Assembly: GCA_000310025.1 (NCBI GenBank)
Contig: FN648823.1
Location: 1 to 36,133 of the forward strand
Direction: 5' to 3'
Length of the DNA stretch: 36,133 bases
Source: Ectocarpus siliculosus
Taxonomy: Eukaryota > Sar > Phaeophyceae > Ectocarpales > Ectocarpaceae
A program made the translations under genes and the position numbers. This document shows positions 1 through 9,800 of this stretch, piece by piece; position 1 is the stretch's first letter, and the number at the start of each line of letters is the position of its first letter. The notes beneath the pieces are model-generated. The model was not told the DNA's origin. It did not search any database and saw nothing but the letters and a program-made list of their open reading frames with translations.

Positions 1-121
1 CCGCCGCCACAAGCATGTCCTCCTGGTGGCATCTTGTGACGTGCTCGGACATGCCATACTTCCAGATGTAGTTGTCCTGGGAGCAGAAGAAGCACTTCAA
101 GACCATGTTGGTGCCCTCACA
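1..121 (-). pseudogene. C2H2-like zinc-finger fragment, runs off left edge
   Basis: On the minus strand an open frame starts after a TAG at 124-122, has a Met codon at 106-104 and continues past base 1. It reads KCFFCSQDNYIWKYG followed by MSEHVTRCHQ. The C-x2-C, a conserved-looking Trp, then H-x3/4-H or C spacing is that of a C2H2/BED-like zinc finger, a DNA-binding fold common in transposases and transcription factors. Only about 35-40 codons are visible, so the protein cannot be identified. It could be the first exon of a gene lying to the left or a scrap of a transposase. The stop just upstream means that any N-terminal extension would need an intron. The zinc-finger call rests only on Cys/His spacing. 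Confidence 0.35.
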
Positions 122-676
122 CTACCCAGGTTCAGAGCTACGGTCTGCTGGCGTGCTTCGCTCCGAGGCGCTGATGGACAGGTCGAGTGCGCGAGGGGCC
201 TGGCGTTGCCTGGTGGATCGTGAGTGGTGCTGCGGCTGCCGACGCCACCACAGAAGCCGCAGACAGTGCTCACCTGTAGAGCCTCTAACCAAACCAAAAG
301 AGGATGGTCCATGCGTGTACGGTAAGCACTGTTACCCAACGTCTCGTTCAACAATAGCACAGGTGGACAGGGTGATGAAGCGGGCCAAGCAGGTAAAACC
401 TACCATGCTAATAAAAAACAACGAAGCCGTGCACGTGTTCAGCATAGCGCACCGAAGTAGTATCGAATTAGGTTCAATCTCACTCGTTCTTGCATTCCAA
501 TGCCAAAAACACTGAACAACACACGCACCTTGTCCTCCGAAACGTGACTTCCCACGTGCAGTCTCATTGTCGGTCATTGAACTTCTCGAGCGCAGAGTTT
601 GCACCAGATCTTCTCGGAGCCCAGTCCCCCCGACGGGGCCACTCCCAATGCGCCAGCCTGGACATGAAACAGGTCC

Positions 677-1393
677 TCATGGAGTGGTAGGGGATTGGCG
701 TCTACGCCAGAGGTTTTCTACGCCGGGAGGTGTCGCCAAGCGTTTAGAGCGTCGACCTCTTCTACGAGAATGTTCTTCGCGGCAATGAGGTCGGCAAGTT
801 CCAGTCGAAGCGAGTACGCCCTCTTTCTCGATCTCGACCTGCTCCTGCACCATCGGCCCCGTGCCGAGGACAGTGCATGTCACGGTCTCTTTAACCACGA
901 CAGACGTCACGACTACGTCAGGATCCAACGCTACGACGAGGGGACACTTGCACGATAGCTCCCCTTTGTGGAGTCCGAGGTCTCCCCAGTGTTGCCAGGA
1001 GTCCGTAGCAGGCGCACCGTCCTCACCGCCATCTGAATAGGGGGTTCCGTCGCCCTCCTCCTGCCGAACCGGCGCCATCTTGGACCATTGCTGCTTCATC
1101 AGCCTACCCTTGACAACAGCCCCATCCGGCGCCTGCTCCTCCGTTGGGGTCTCTGTGCAAGAGAATAACCCAGGGCGTACTGGGCTGGGCTCCTTCCCGG
1201 AGTTGCCAACAACAAGGTAAACGGGTCCCCTATAACAACTCCTCGCGAGTCTGTGTTGCCAATGCCAGCTGCTTCCACCCCGCTCGTACCGACGCCGCGT
1301 GAGCCGGTGCCAGATCCCGATGGCGCCGCCGAGTAGCCTCGCACTCGCTTCAGCCGATCTCTCGACGCATTCCGGAACTCGGTACCCATGAAC
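677..1393 (-). pseudogene. Old minus-strand coding remnant, upstream part cut by the LTR element
   Basis: Two overlapping minus-strand frames are open here. One includes FMGTEFRNASRDRLKRVRGY near 1390-1330; the other, further down, includes CPLVVALDPDVVV near 960-900 and an Arg-rich stretch near 770. The frame containing FMGTEF runs straight into the element boundary at 1394. If the element and one target copy are removed, this frame joins the acidic frame at 4835-5020 on the other side, separated by one in-frame TGA. This suggests that the LTR element landed in an older, already inactive coding sequence. I do not recognise the family; a transposase or viral-like remnant is possible. No host function can be assigned. 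Confidence 0.3.
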
Positions 1394-1630
1394 TGTTCGT
1401 GTGTGCATGAGCGGATGAGAATATTCCAACGGGACTGTAGGAATTGGCTACGCAGATAGGAATTGATAGTCCCCTGGGTTGGTTTCATGGTTGATCCACG
1501 GGGCTCGACCCTGCGGGAGTGCTTGCTGTGTCGTGGCACTCTCTCTCTCCCGCCGCGTCCTGATCGTGTCTGCTGTCCTAAATACAAGTGATACCATCAT
1601 CTTCAACACACTTACAAGGGTATACTAACA
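1394..1630 (+). repeat. 5' LTR of the TR-GAG element
   Basis: 237 bp, TGTTCG...TAACA. It matches the LTR at 4582-4818 with no difference that I can see. It carries a CT-rich run (CTCTCTCTC near 1541) and would contain the promoter and polyadenylation signals of the element. The preceding five bases are the target duplication TGAAC. Confidence 0.92.
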
Positions 1631-1668
1631 CTCTAGAGGTGTATCCCTCGAGGGAACCCGTGCTGGAG

Positions 1669-3075
1669 ATGAGTGGCGCCGATGTTGCAGCAGAGGCTGC
1701 CGACGTCACCACTAGTACGCAGGGCAGGGTTGACAACCTGGAGAGCAAAGTTTCAGGCCTGACGGACGAGGTGCAGCAGCTGGCTGGGCTGCTCCGAGCC
1801 GCCCTCGGAGAGTTAGACAAGGAGGGGGAGTCCGGCGGCGCTGGGGTGGGCGCTGTCGTCACGGGCACTACGTCCACCGGCGGTGCCCAGGAGGGGGCAC
1901 CGCAGAACGAGGGAATCACGCCGCCCTCAGACCCGGCGGTTGGGCCGGGTGGCGGGCGTGACAGGGGACCGCTCCCCCAAGGTGAGACAACCGAGACATA
2001 TGGCGGTGGTATTGGCGGTTTTGGCGGACTCGTCGGAGAAGGAGACGGTTTTCACCAGAACCCGTATAGCAAAATGCGTGTGTCAGTGCACGCGCCGCGC
2101 CTCGAAGGCGGCCAGGGATACTACTCGTGGAGGAGGGCCTTTATCCAGGCTGCAAAAACGGTAGACATGGACGGTCAGTTCGTAGGGGGCACGGAACGCC
2201 AGCCGGACGTCGGGGACATGAATAAACCCAAAGCTACGCTGCTGGCAGAGGGGTACTCCGAGGCACAGATACACCGCAGCCTCCAAGCTTTTCATTTTCT
2301 GTCCTCGGCCCTGGTGAGGGAGCCAGACAAGGCCGTCTTCGGGAGATGTGTGACGCCGAAGCAGGCGTTGGACGAACTAGACAAGGTGCACAACCCGGAA
2401 TCGCAGGTCGCCACGCAGGAGTTGCTCAGCAAGTTTCAGAACTTCGCAATGCCGTCCGACAAAAACCCTACTGAATCGCTTATCGCCATGGAGCAACTCG
2501 CAAGTCGTCTGAACGAGAGGGGGGTCAAAGTCGAGGCCCCGTACGTGCTGTCGCTCTTCCTTTCGGCCTTACCAGCCGAGTACGACCATGCTAAACTGAC
2601 TCTGCAGTCCGCCCCGACCCTGGACCGGGGAGAGATCATCAGAGTGGTGGGCTCCCAGCACTCCAGCATCAGGCAGGGGAAGAACCATCGGTACGGCAAC
2701 CGCAACAATCACAAGGCGTCTGAGCAGGGATTACTCGTGAGCACCAACAATGGCGGCGGTGGAAAAGCTGGTCGCAACCGCGGCCGTGGGGGACGCAACG
2801 GCAACGGCAACGGCGGTGGAGATGGTCGCAGTGACGGCGGCCGCCGCAGGGGCCGGTGCTACCGGTGCAACAGGCGAGGGCACCAGTCGGCCTCGTGCAC
2901 TACCCCCATCACCAACTTCTTGACCCAGTGCGAAGTCTGCGACGGGTATGGACATGATAAGAGCAAGTGCCCGTCAGCGAAGGTTGAGGAGGAGGCGAAG
3001 GGCGAGACGGCAGTCATGGCGGTTGTGGTGGCGAGCGATGACGAGGAGCTGGATGTGGCACGTGAGGCGTTGTAA
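1669..3075 (+). CDS. gag: Gag polyprotein of the TR-GAG element (copia-like, two zinc knuckles)
   Basis: This ORF of 468 codons starts at the first ATG after the 5' LTR (1669); the frame is open further upstream into the LTR but lacks ATG there. Residues about 10-60 look like a coiled coil (VDNLESKVSGLTDEVQQLAG). A Gly/Pro-rich linker follows, then a UBN2/Retrotran_gag-like helical domain at about 130-330, with YYSWRRAFIQAAKTV, QAFHFLSSALVREP and LSLFLSALPAEYDHAKL typical of Ty1/copia Gag. A Gly/Arg/Asn-rich basic stretch leads to a CCHC zinc knuckle CYRCNRRGHQSASC (residues 397-410) and a second one, CEVCDGYGHDKSKC (421-434). The acidic tail ends at TAA 3073-3075. Gag forms the particle and binds RNA. 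The ORF is undamaged, which agrees with the identical LTRs and suggests a recent and perhaps still mobilisable copy. Confidence 0.88.
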   Translation: MSGADVAAEAADVTTSTQGRVDNLESKVSGLTDEVQQLAGLLRAALGELDKEGESGGAGVGAVVTGTTSTGGAQEGAPQNEGITPPSDPAVGPGGGRDRGPLPQGETTETYGGGIGGFGGLVGEGDGFHQNPYSKMRVSVHAPRLEGGQGYYSWRRAFIQAAKTVDMDGQFVGGTERQPDVGDMNKPKATLLAEGYSEAQIHRSLQAFHFLSSALVREPDKAVFGRCVTPKQALDELDKVHNPESQVATQELLSKFQNFAMPSDKNPTESLIAMEQLASRLNERGVKVEAPYVLSLFLSALPAEYDHAKLTLQSAPTLDRGEIIRVVGSQHSSIRQGKNHRYGNRNNHKASEQGLLVSTNNGGGGKAGRNRGRGGRNGNGNGGGDGRSDGGRRRGRCYRCNRRGHQSASCTTPITNFLTQCEVCDGYGHDKSKCPSAKVEEEAKGETAVMAVVVASDDEELDVAREAL

Positions 3076-3200
3076 GGACAGGCGGGGGAAAGACGCCACA
3101 GCCGCGCGGGTCACCGCGCACGCTCCATCTACACCATCGCAGCAGCGTGGAAAGGTGGAGACACAGAAAAACCGGCCGCAAGGCCGCGAGCCCATAGCCG

Positions 3201-3498
3201 CGACGGAAGGGGCGCGGGAGGGCAACAACAAAAATAACACGGCGGGAGGGCCGTGTGCCCGCAGCCGCGACGGAAGGGGCGCGGGAGGGCAACAACAAAA
3301 ATAACACGGCGGGAGGGCCGTGCGCTCGCCGCCGCGACGGGAGGGGCGCGGGAGGGCAACAACAAAAATTAGACGGCGGGAGGTCCGTGTGCTCGCAGCC
3401 GCGACGGGAGGGGCGCGGGAGGGCAACAACCAAATAACACGGCGGGAGGGCCGTGTGCTCGCAGCCGCGACGGGAGGGGCGCGGGAGGGCAACAAAAA
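3201..3498 (+). repeat. 67-bp GC-rich minisatellite inside the TR-GAG element
   Basis: Five unit starts (CGACGG) lie at 3201, 3268, 3335, 3402 and 3468, so the period is 67 bp (once 66). Each unit is a G-rich half ending GGGAGGGCAACAACAAAAAT followed by ACACGGCGGGAGGGCCGTG and CTCGCAGC. The last unit runs into a poly-A tract at 3491-3507. Looser GGCGTGAGGGG repeats continue to about 3635. Because the period is not a multiple of three, all frames stay open on both strands and give spurious long ORFs. Confidence 0.85.
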
Positions 3499-3507
3499 AA
3501 AAAAAAA

Positions 3508-4572
3508 ATCTAAGGCCCCATCGCGCGTCGGACGGGGCGTGAGGGGTGGAGAAAACCGAAGCAGCCCCGTGGCGCGCCGGAAAGGGCGTGAGGGGGAACC
3601 CCGCGGCACGTCGGAAGGGGCGTGGGGGGGAGGGTATTTGCCTCGTGATGCTAAAACGGGAACTCCTTTTCTGGCGAGGCTACAGGCCGGGACGAGCGCT
3701 GGGAGGGGAGCAACACGCATCACAGTGCTGGATTGGCACTTCTCTCTTGACGGTATTTGGTGTTTGATGGTATTCGTAGCGAAGTTGGTGATCCTCGTTA
3801 GTTGTCATGAGTGCACTTTGGTTGAAGAGCCAGGGAGGGTGTTCCGTGTTTCTCGGAGGCGTTCGCGTCCACATGTTCAGCATTTTCCTGGTAGTCATTT
3901 GGCTGAAACTTCTTGATTGCCGCCAAGTGGGGCCGTTCTCTAGGTTGCGAAATGTGCAGGAATCTGGGATACTGTTGGAACCGCCGAAGGAACGTATGAG
4001 GAAAAATTGGGACATCAGTGTTGTACGTCGACGAGAACAGAGGATTGTCGAAAAATGCATGCCGGTTGTGTGTCGCTCAGAAAATGTTGGATGATTGCCT
4101 TATGCCCCGGTGCGCTGTGTTACGTCAGCGAGGGGGGGGGGGCGATTTCGATGTTTGTCTGATGTTTGTTTGAATAACAGATAGTAGTGCAGCCGCATGG
4201 TAGTTGTTTGAACCAACTCCTCAGGATAGTCTTACGCTATTGCTCACCAAGAATTGAGATAGGCCGTTGTTGGAAACAGGGTTACGATCTTGGTACGTCA
4301 TGCAGGAAGAATATGATAGCACGCCGCCCACGTTTGTAGATATAGATTCCGAGCGTGGATCCTGGCGCGACTGGTATTGTGCATGTATTGATCTTGCTCT
4401 GGTAGCGCAACAGTGACAGTATCCGGTGGAACGGTGAATATTGGTGGGGGTTTTGACCCGGAGGCCGGGTTTCCCCCTGTTATGTTTTCGCGTTGGTTTT
4501 TTTGCCCGTTTGGGTTTTCGTCGCATCCGGCGTGTGCATGCCCACTAGTGGTTAGTTACTAGCGTAAAGAAC
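3508..4572 (+). other. Non-coding 3' internal region of the TR-GAG element
   Basis: No ORF here resembles a known protein. GC-rich imperfect repeats occupy the first 130 bp. A second copy of the polypurine-tract context (CCAGGGAGGGTGTTC) lies at 3830-3844. A G-run lies near 4130-4142. The position occupied by pol in an autonomous copia element is filled by this unrelated sequence. Confidence 0.6.
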
Positions 4573-4581
4573 CAGGGAGGG
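4573..4581 (+). promoter_or_regulatory. Polypurine tract of the TR-GAG element
   Basis: The sequence CAGGGAGGG lies directly 5' of the 3' LTR start (TGTTCG at 4582), the position where the plus-strand primer of reverse transcription is made. A copy of the same tract with the first LTR bases occurs internally at 3830-3844. Confidence 0.7.
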
Positions 4582-4818
4582 TGTTCGTGTGTGCATGAGC
4601 GGATGAGAATATTCCAACGGGACTGTAGGAATTGGCTACGCAGATAGGAATTGATAGTCCCCTGGGTTGGTTTCATGGTTGATCCACGGGGCTCGACCCT
4701 GCGGGAGTGCTTGCTGTGTCGTGGCACTCTCTCTCTCCCGCCGCGTCCTGATCGTGTCTGCTGTCCTAAATACAAGTGATACCATCATCTTCAACACACT
4801 TACAAGGGTATACTAACA
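4582..4818 (+). repeat. 3' LTR of the TR-GAG element
   Basis: 237 bp, apparently identical to 1394-1630. It is followed by the target duplication TGAAC at 4819-4823. The lack of divergence between the LTRs indicates a recent insertion or gene conversion. Confidence 0.92.
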
Positions 4819-4834
4819 TGAACTCCGTCAGAGC

Positions 4835-5020
4835 TCACTGCTTATGAATATGCTTGCCATCGGCCTCGCAGAAGGAAGATACCTCGCCAGGCCCGTTTTC
4901 TGTGGCGTGAAGGAAGGCGTCCAGCTCAACCCCCACAAGGCGGCCAGACTCCTCCGTGGCTACGGGTGCGCTCTCCTCTCCTTCACTTGCGTCGTCCTCG
5001 TCCTCAGAACCCCGGGGCAT
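4835..5020 (-). pseudogene. Acidic ORF remnant on the far side of the TR-GAG insertion
   Basis: A minus-strand frame of 61 codons contains the acidic run GSEDEDDASEGEES and ends GKHIHKQ before a TGA close to the insertion point. In the reconstructed empty site the same frame continues past that TGA into the FMGTEF frame at 1390-1099. It was therefore probably part of the same old coding unit, already carrying a stop or intron boundary before the element inserted. I do not recognise the family. Confidence 0.25.
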
Positions 5021-5029
5021 TGGTCAGGG

Positions 5030-5070
5030 TCTGGGTCAGGGTTAGGTCTAACCCTAACCCTCACCCTAGC
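5030..5070. repeat. Short telomere-like inverted block
   Basis: GGGTTAG is followed after two bases by CTAACCCTAACCCTCACCCTAG. G-rich TTAGGG-like sequence meets C-rich CCCTAA-like sequence head to head, which also makes a 7-bp hairpin (GGGTTAG-GT-CTAACCC). It has only about two degenerate units each side, so it is an interstitial relic at most. Confidence 0.5.
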
Positions 5071-6113
5071 CGACGCCTCGGCGAAAAAACCGGGGATACA
5101 TGGGCATATGTCCCCGCCCCCCCCCCAAAATGAACCCCCCCCCAAAAAATGACCTCGATTTTCAATGAGTAGGCCTATGTGTCTTGAAATATTTTTCGCG
5201 AAGAACCTGCCCTCACGCATAAATCTTTTCTACCACGAGCAGAACCTTTTGTTTGCTCGTTTCATCCTAACAACACACAACACTATTCAATTCGCCGTAC
5301 ACAACCACAACGACAAACACGAACATGATCTACGTTATTACCTAAAGTTAAGTTGGGTACACACGCTCAGCCTTGTTCTACTACTACTGCGCAGCGTACC
5401 ACCGCGCCCGCTGCCAAGTGAGAACACGGGTGACCAAAGGGAGGTTGCATAACTGGTGCCAACCTCTCCGGGGCCAGGTTGGGACGTCGGGGATCGATCT
5501 TGGACAACATGTAGTCTACGCTGCCCGTCCGCCCCATTGATGGGACCAACGTCGTCGCAATCCGTGACGTGTGGCTAGTTGGATATGTCGGCGTACAACC
5601 TGACCCTAGAGAGGTTGTGAGGAGGTTGTGCACTAGATACAACTTGCGTTGGCCACCCGGGAAAGATCAATGGTGCTGTCGTTGGACTCTGCGGTGTCGC
5701 TTGGGTCGGCAGCAACAAGGAAATCAGCATGATGTACAAGTTGTGGACATGGAACAAACGCGAAAGAGTCGAGTTATTCGCTGTTGATAAGTACAACAAG
5801 GCTGGAAACTGCGACCGGGGCGGCAACTCACGCGCCCCCGATACCCCTTGGCTATGGTGGACGCGACACTGAGCATATGCCATCTGACTAGAGTAGCGTT
5901 TCAGGCTACCTGTCCTTGGTAGCTGATGACCTTCCGCTTGAAATACGTGCTCTGGGATCTTTGCATTTTGTATATACAGTACGCATTTCCTCCGTCCTTT
6001 GTGCCACCCATGGAGAATGGCTGACCATGGGTACGCATGGGTACCCATAGGCACGAATTAGGATAATGTACATCACCCCAGACAAATGAAGGTACAAAGT
6101 AGGCTCCAACGAA
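5071..6113. other. No gene recognised
   Basis: The stretch begins with C-runs (near 5118-5130 and 5138-5146). No open frame has recognisable protein features, and none has convincing exon boundaries in phase with a neighbour. A small CATGGGTAC cluster at 6025-6048 resembles the larger repeat at 28.06-28.27 kb. Confidence 0.4.
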
Positions 6114-6525
6114 TGACAATAATAATGCTCAATACCAATTTCGCAGGAAATGTGTCGTTCCAAAGATACTGTCGCATCGCGAAATCAAAGCTGACAGAAC
6201 GAAGAATTCAGTTGTGAAAATACAGACTCTACGGAATGAAAATCGATGCTTGGGTTAGATTTTCAAAGCGAATGTCTCGTTCGAAAAATACAATTGCATG
6301 TCGCAATCGAAGTTGACTGTGCGAAGAACCCACTATGGAAGCTCAAAAAGGCTCCACCGAAGTTAATGCTCAACTCCATCATCTCGTCCCAATAATAATT
6401 CGCCACGCAATCAAAGCTGACGGCGGAGAATCTAGTTCTGAAAGTACAGATAAGCTACTACAATGAATGATATTGATGCTCAGTCAATGTTCACAGCAAA
6501 CCTCTCGTTCCGAACATACTTTGGT
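6114..6525. repeat. Decayed tandem repeat, period about 105-122 bp
   Basis: Four diverged units begin near 6114, 6236, 6358 and 6462. Shared blocks are AATGA..AT..ATGCTCA, TCTCGTTCCGAA.ATAC, CGCAATCAAAGCTGAC, GAAGAATC..GTT.TGAAA and TACAGA. Divergence is high, so this is an old local satellite rather than an active element. No protein is encoded. Confidence 0.55.
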
Positions 6526-6883
6526 ACATAGCTTCCCCAGAACCTGCTTGATTTCGTTGAAGAGGTTGTGGATGTTTGGCTTCGTCGCCTTCAACCCAAA
6601 GAACAGCTCGCGCAGCTAGAACACCTGGGATACGCTTGAAAGAGCTACTGAAAAGCTTGAAGGAGCACACACGTTGACGAATGGCGACCACCATCTCTAC
6701 AGGAAACTAGACTAATGCCAACGGTTTTAGGCAACAGGTCCTGTGTAGGCAAAGCGCACACCAGCGTTGAAATTGGGGCACATTGTGAGGTATAAAATCG
6801 TAAAGGCGGCGACGCTATATTCTAAGTCACGTGGAGTCCTTGTTCACGTGCAGGTCGGCAGGGAGGAGTCTTCTGCTTTCATT

Positions 6884-9800
6884 TCAGGGCATGACGGACT
6901 CGACCGTGACAGAGCCATCGGTCATGGTGGTGAACGTCTGGCTCCCGACAAGCACCTGCGAAGTTCGTGCGTGAGAAGAAAAAAAAGACAGGCACACAAC
7001 CAAAAGTTTTCGGCGAGGCAAAAGGTACGCTCGGTGGTAGAGAGTGAATGAAAGGAAGGGTTGAGCGGTGGTAGAGCTAACAGCCTCGGGCAGTCCATGT
7101 CTGTCAATCTACATAAACCTGTCGGATAGCAAACGGAACGAGAATATCAGAGGTCTTCATACCTCGTCAGCCAGCACGTTGGCGGCGCACGAGGTGCCGA
7201 CCGTGGCACCCGCGGGCACGGAAACCGTGACGGTGAAGTCCAGCATCGCACCACCGTCGACGTTCTCGTAACCACTGCTGGGGTCCACGGTAACGGACCA
7301 CGAGCTGTCCTCACAGACCCACTCGACCCAGACCTTCGAGTACTGAACGCCCGCGAATCCCTGCATCGGTGTCATATCATTGGGTGTACAAACCATCATC
7401 GGGCGAGTACTGTGGGAAACAAGACCGACAGCTTCAGTTGACCAGGGGAGGGAAAGCGCATGATGTACGGTCAACTGAATGAGCAAAGTGATCTTCGAAC
7501 TGCTCGAAGTGATGGGGTAGGTGCGACGGGATACACTACCGACTTGACCGGGGATGTGCAGCAATGTCGACGACTGGTGAAAACTTATGTTTCGAATCCC
7601 AATACGTTTCTTTTCAGGCTTATTTTGTTGCGTGAGTCTACTCCTTTCTTGGGCCGCCGCGCTTGCCTGGAGAATGGCGCCCACAATGTCCTCGGAATCG
7701 GCCTGTGTGGTTTCCACCACGCCGCCCGTTCCTTCGGCAATGTAGTCCATCTCATCGCCGGCACCAACAGCCTTGAGGGCGAGGATCTGTCAAGTTTAAA
7801 AGCGCCGAATTAACCGAAATTATCGAAAACCGTTGCATCATTTGAGAAGGGAGGGTCGTTGGTTCCGTGTTGGGAGGAGCGCGATGCATGTGCGGTAGGT
7901 GAAGGATGCGGAAAGCGAAGTACTTGGTCGCGTGATGCAACTGGTCCGTCAATCAACGAGGCGCAGCTGATTCCAAGTTGGTTCCACACCTCCTGTACCG
8001 TAGTACGGAGCTTGGATGTGGCGTACGCATCTGATAACGACAGGCATATTTGGCTGCAAACGCTGGTCAACAAGGTGCCGATCCTGGCCACCCACATCTG
8101 TTGGCGAATTCTACGCTGCTGCCTTCAATGACTGCATTTTTTGCTTCTCCTCGTGGCCACTAGGCCGAAATGGAAAGCGAACTACCCTCTGACATTGCCG
8201 AAACCAGAGCAATAATTCCATCGCCGCGCATGAACGCCGCGTTCATAGCAACTTCACCTTGATGCCGTTCTCGTTGCAAGCTGTGATGACTTCATCCAGA
8301 TTGTAATACTCGTCATCGTACGAATAGCCGTCGCCAGGCACGTGGAAGCTATTATCCGTGGTGATGGCTAAGACCTGATCAGTAGAGCATAGCGTTACAG
8401 ACGGCGAACATATATTTCAAATCTCTCCAAGGCATGCGACTCCTAATATCCGCAGTGGTGCGGCCATGCAGAGCTACGTTTTCGAAAGGCCTCTCCTACG
8501 TGACTACGAGCTCAGGTCGTTCACACCTATGGACCCATAGAGAAGGTCTGTAGACTTGACGTGGGGTACTGTTTTCTTGGAAGGGAGAAAATTCCAAGGC
8601 GTGGAAAACCAAACCAGGACGTAATTCGACCAGAAACATCGCAGAATCGCCGCTTGGCCTGGTCTTGATGTACAAGTGTCCACCAAAAAACAGCCTGTAT
8701 AGTAGTGGTAGCCGTGCAACGTGGTACTGTAAGACAATTTCCGCAATGTCAAATATTCAATCCTTGTCCGTGTCATGCGTTGGCACACCTTGAGCACACC
8801 GTCCCTCCACGCCCACTCTGTGGCAGCCCTATACAACCCAATCGTCTGGGCTTCTGAGTATGTCCAGTCCATCCCACTCATGTTTGCTTCAAGCGTGTCG
8901 ACTTCGAGAACGAAGTCGTCTTGCTCCTGCTCGAAGCAAACCTCGTCGCTGCAGCTCCCGAAGTCCTTCAACATAGTGTATTCTGAACCATCGATTCCTG
9001 TCCTTTCCTGCACATCGACGGAGGGTACATTCAAGATGCGATGATCGGCAGTCAGGCTCATGAGGAGGGAAGCCCATGGTCCACAACACGACGCCATGCG
9101 AACTCCCCAAACCCGCGAATATCGCGAATTATGGTGTACGGAGTGTGAAATGAAGTGTATGCGACCCGTCTTCATGATCCAAAACATAGGTTTGGAGCTA
9201 GGCCAACATACCGTTGAGAAGAGGGATAGACCACGAAAAGATTAGAACTGATCCCTTTCGATCAACTCCAGGCGTGGGTTGGACAATCGATTGGGGCATC
9301 TACCGTCGACGAGAGGGGTAGGCGACAAAAAGATGACAACTAGCCCCTTTCGATCAACTCCAGGCGTGGGTTGGACAATCGATTGAGGCATCTACCGTTG
9401 AGGAGAGGGGTAGGCCACGAAAAGATGACAACTAGCCCCTTTCGATCAACTCCAGGCGTGGGGTGGACAATCGATTGAGGCATCTACCGTTGAGAGGAGG
9501 GGTAGGCCACGAAAAGATGACAACTAGCCCCTTTCGATCAACTCCAGGCGTGGAATGGACAATCGATTGGGGCATCTACCGTTGAGAGGAGGGGTAGGCC
9601 ACGAAAAGATGACAACTAGCCCCTTTCGATCAACTCCAGGCGTGGAATGGACAACCGGGTTGGCAGGATACCCAACTCCCGCATTCATAAGCCTAACGCG
9701 GATCTTCGTTGAGTTCTTGAAGCTTCTTACCTCAATGTCTGAGAAGCTTCCGAGAGCCAGAGCGAGGTTGGCCGTGCTGGCAGCCAAGTCTTGTACCAGG

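Larger units (their letters stand above)
1394..4818 (+). mobile_element. Complete non-autonomous LTR retrotransposon, TR-GAG type
   Basis: Two direct repeats of 237 bp (1394-1630 and 4582-4818) begin TGTTCG and end TAACA, so they have canonical TG...CA ends. By eye they are identical over their full length. TGAAC flanks both outer ends (1389-1393 and 4819-4823), a perfect 5-bp target-site duplication. The internal region of 2951 bp holds one intact Gag ORF and then about 1.5 kb of non-coding DNA with a GC-rich minisatellite. No protease, integrase, reverse transcriptase or RNase H is present. A purine tract (CAGGGAGGG) abuts the 3' LTR. This architecture matches terminal-repeat retrotransposons carrying only GAG (TR-GAG), which would depend on another element's Pol. 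No TGG-type tRNA 3'-end primer site is visible after base 1630, so a tRNA-internal primer is possible. Confidence 0.88.

Noticed and set aside
1099-1587. Minus ORF spanning the 5' LTR edge, with its first half repeated at 4775-4545
   Set aside because: The first half is simply antisense LTR sequence present in both LTRs; only the part below 1394 can be older coding DNA.
2974-3723. 249-codon minus-strand ORF rich in Pro, Arg and Cys
   Set aside because: It is created by the 67-bp minisatellite, which keeps many frames open; its repeated peptides follow the DNA period and it lies opposite the end of Gag.
7810-8097. Extra exon between 8258 and 7786
   Set aside because: Joining 8258 directly to 7786 already gives an in-frame, complete end of the VWA domain (NGIK then ILALKAVG); no splice-phase-consistent exon improves it.
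8504-9187. Whole 227-codon minus ORF as one exon
   Set aside because: Only 9007-8789 has the domain sequence and good splice sites; the flanks read into intron and include unrelated residues.
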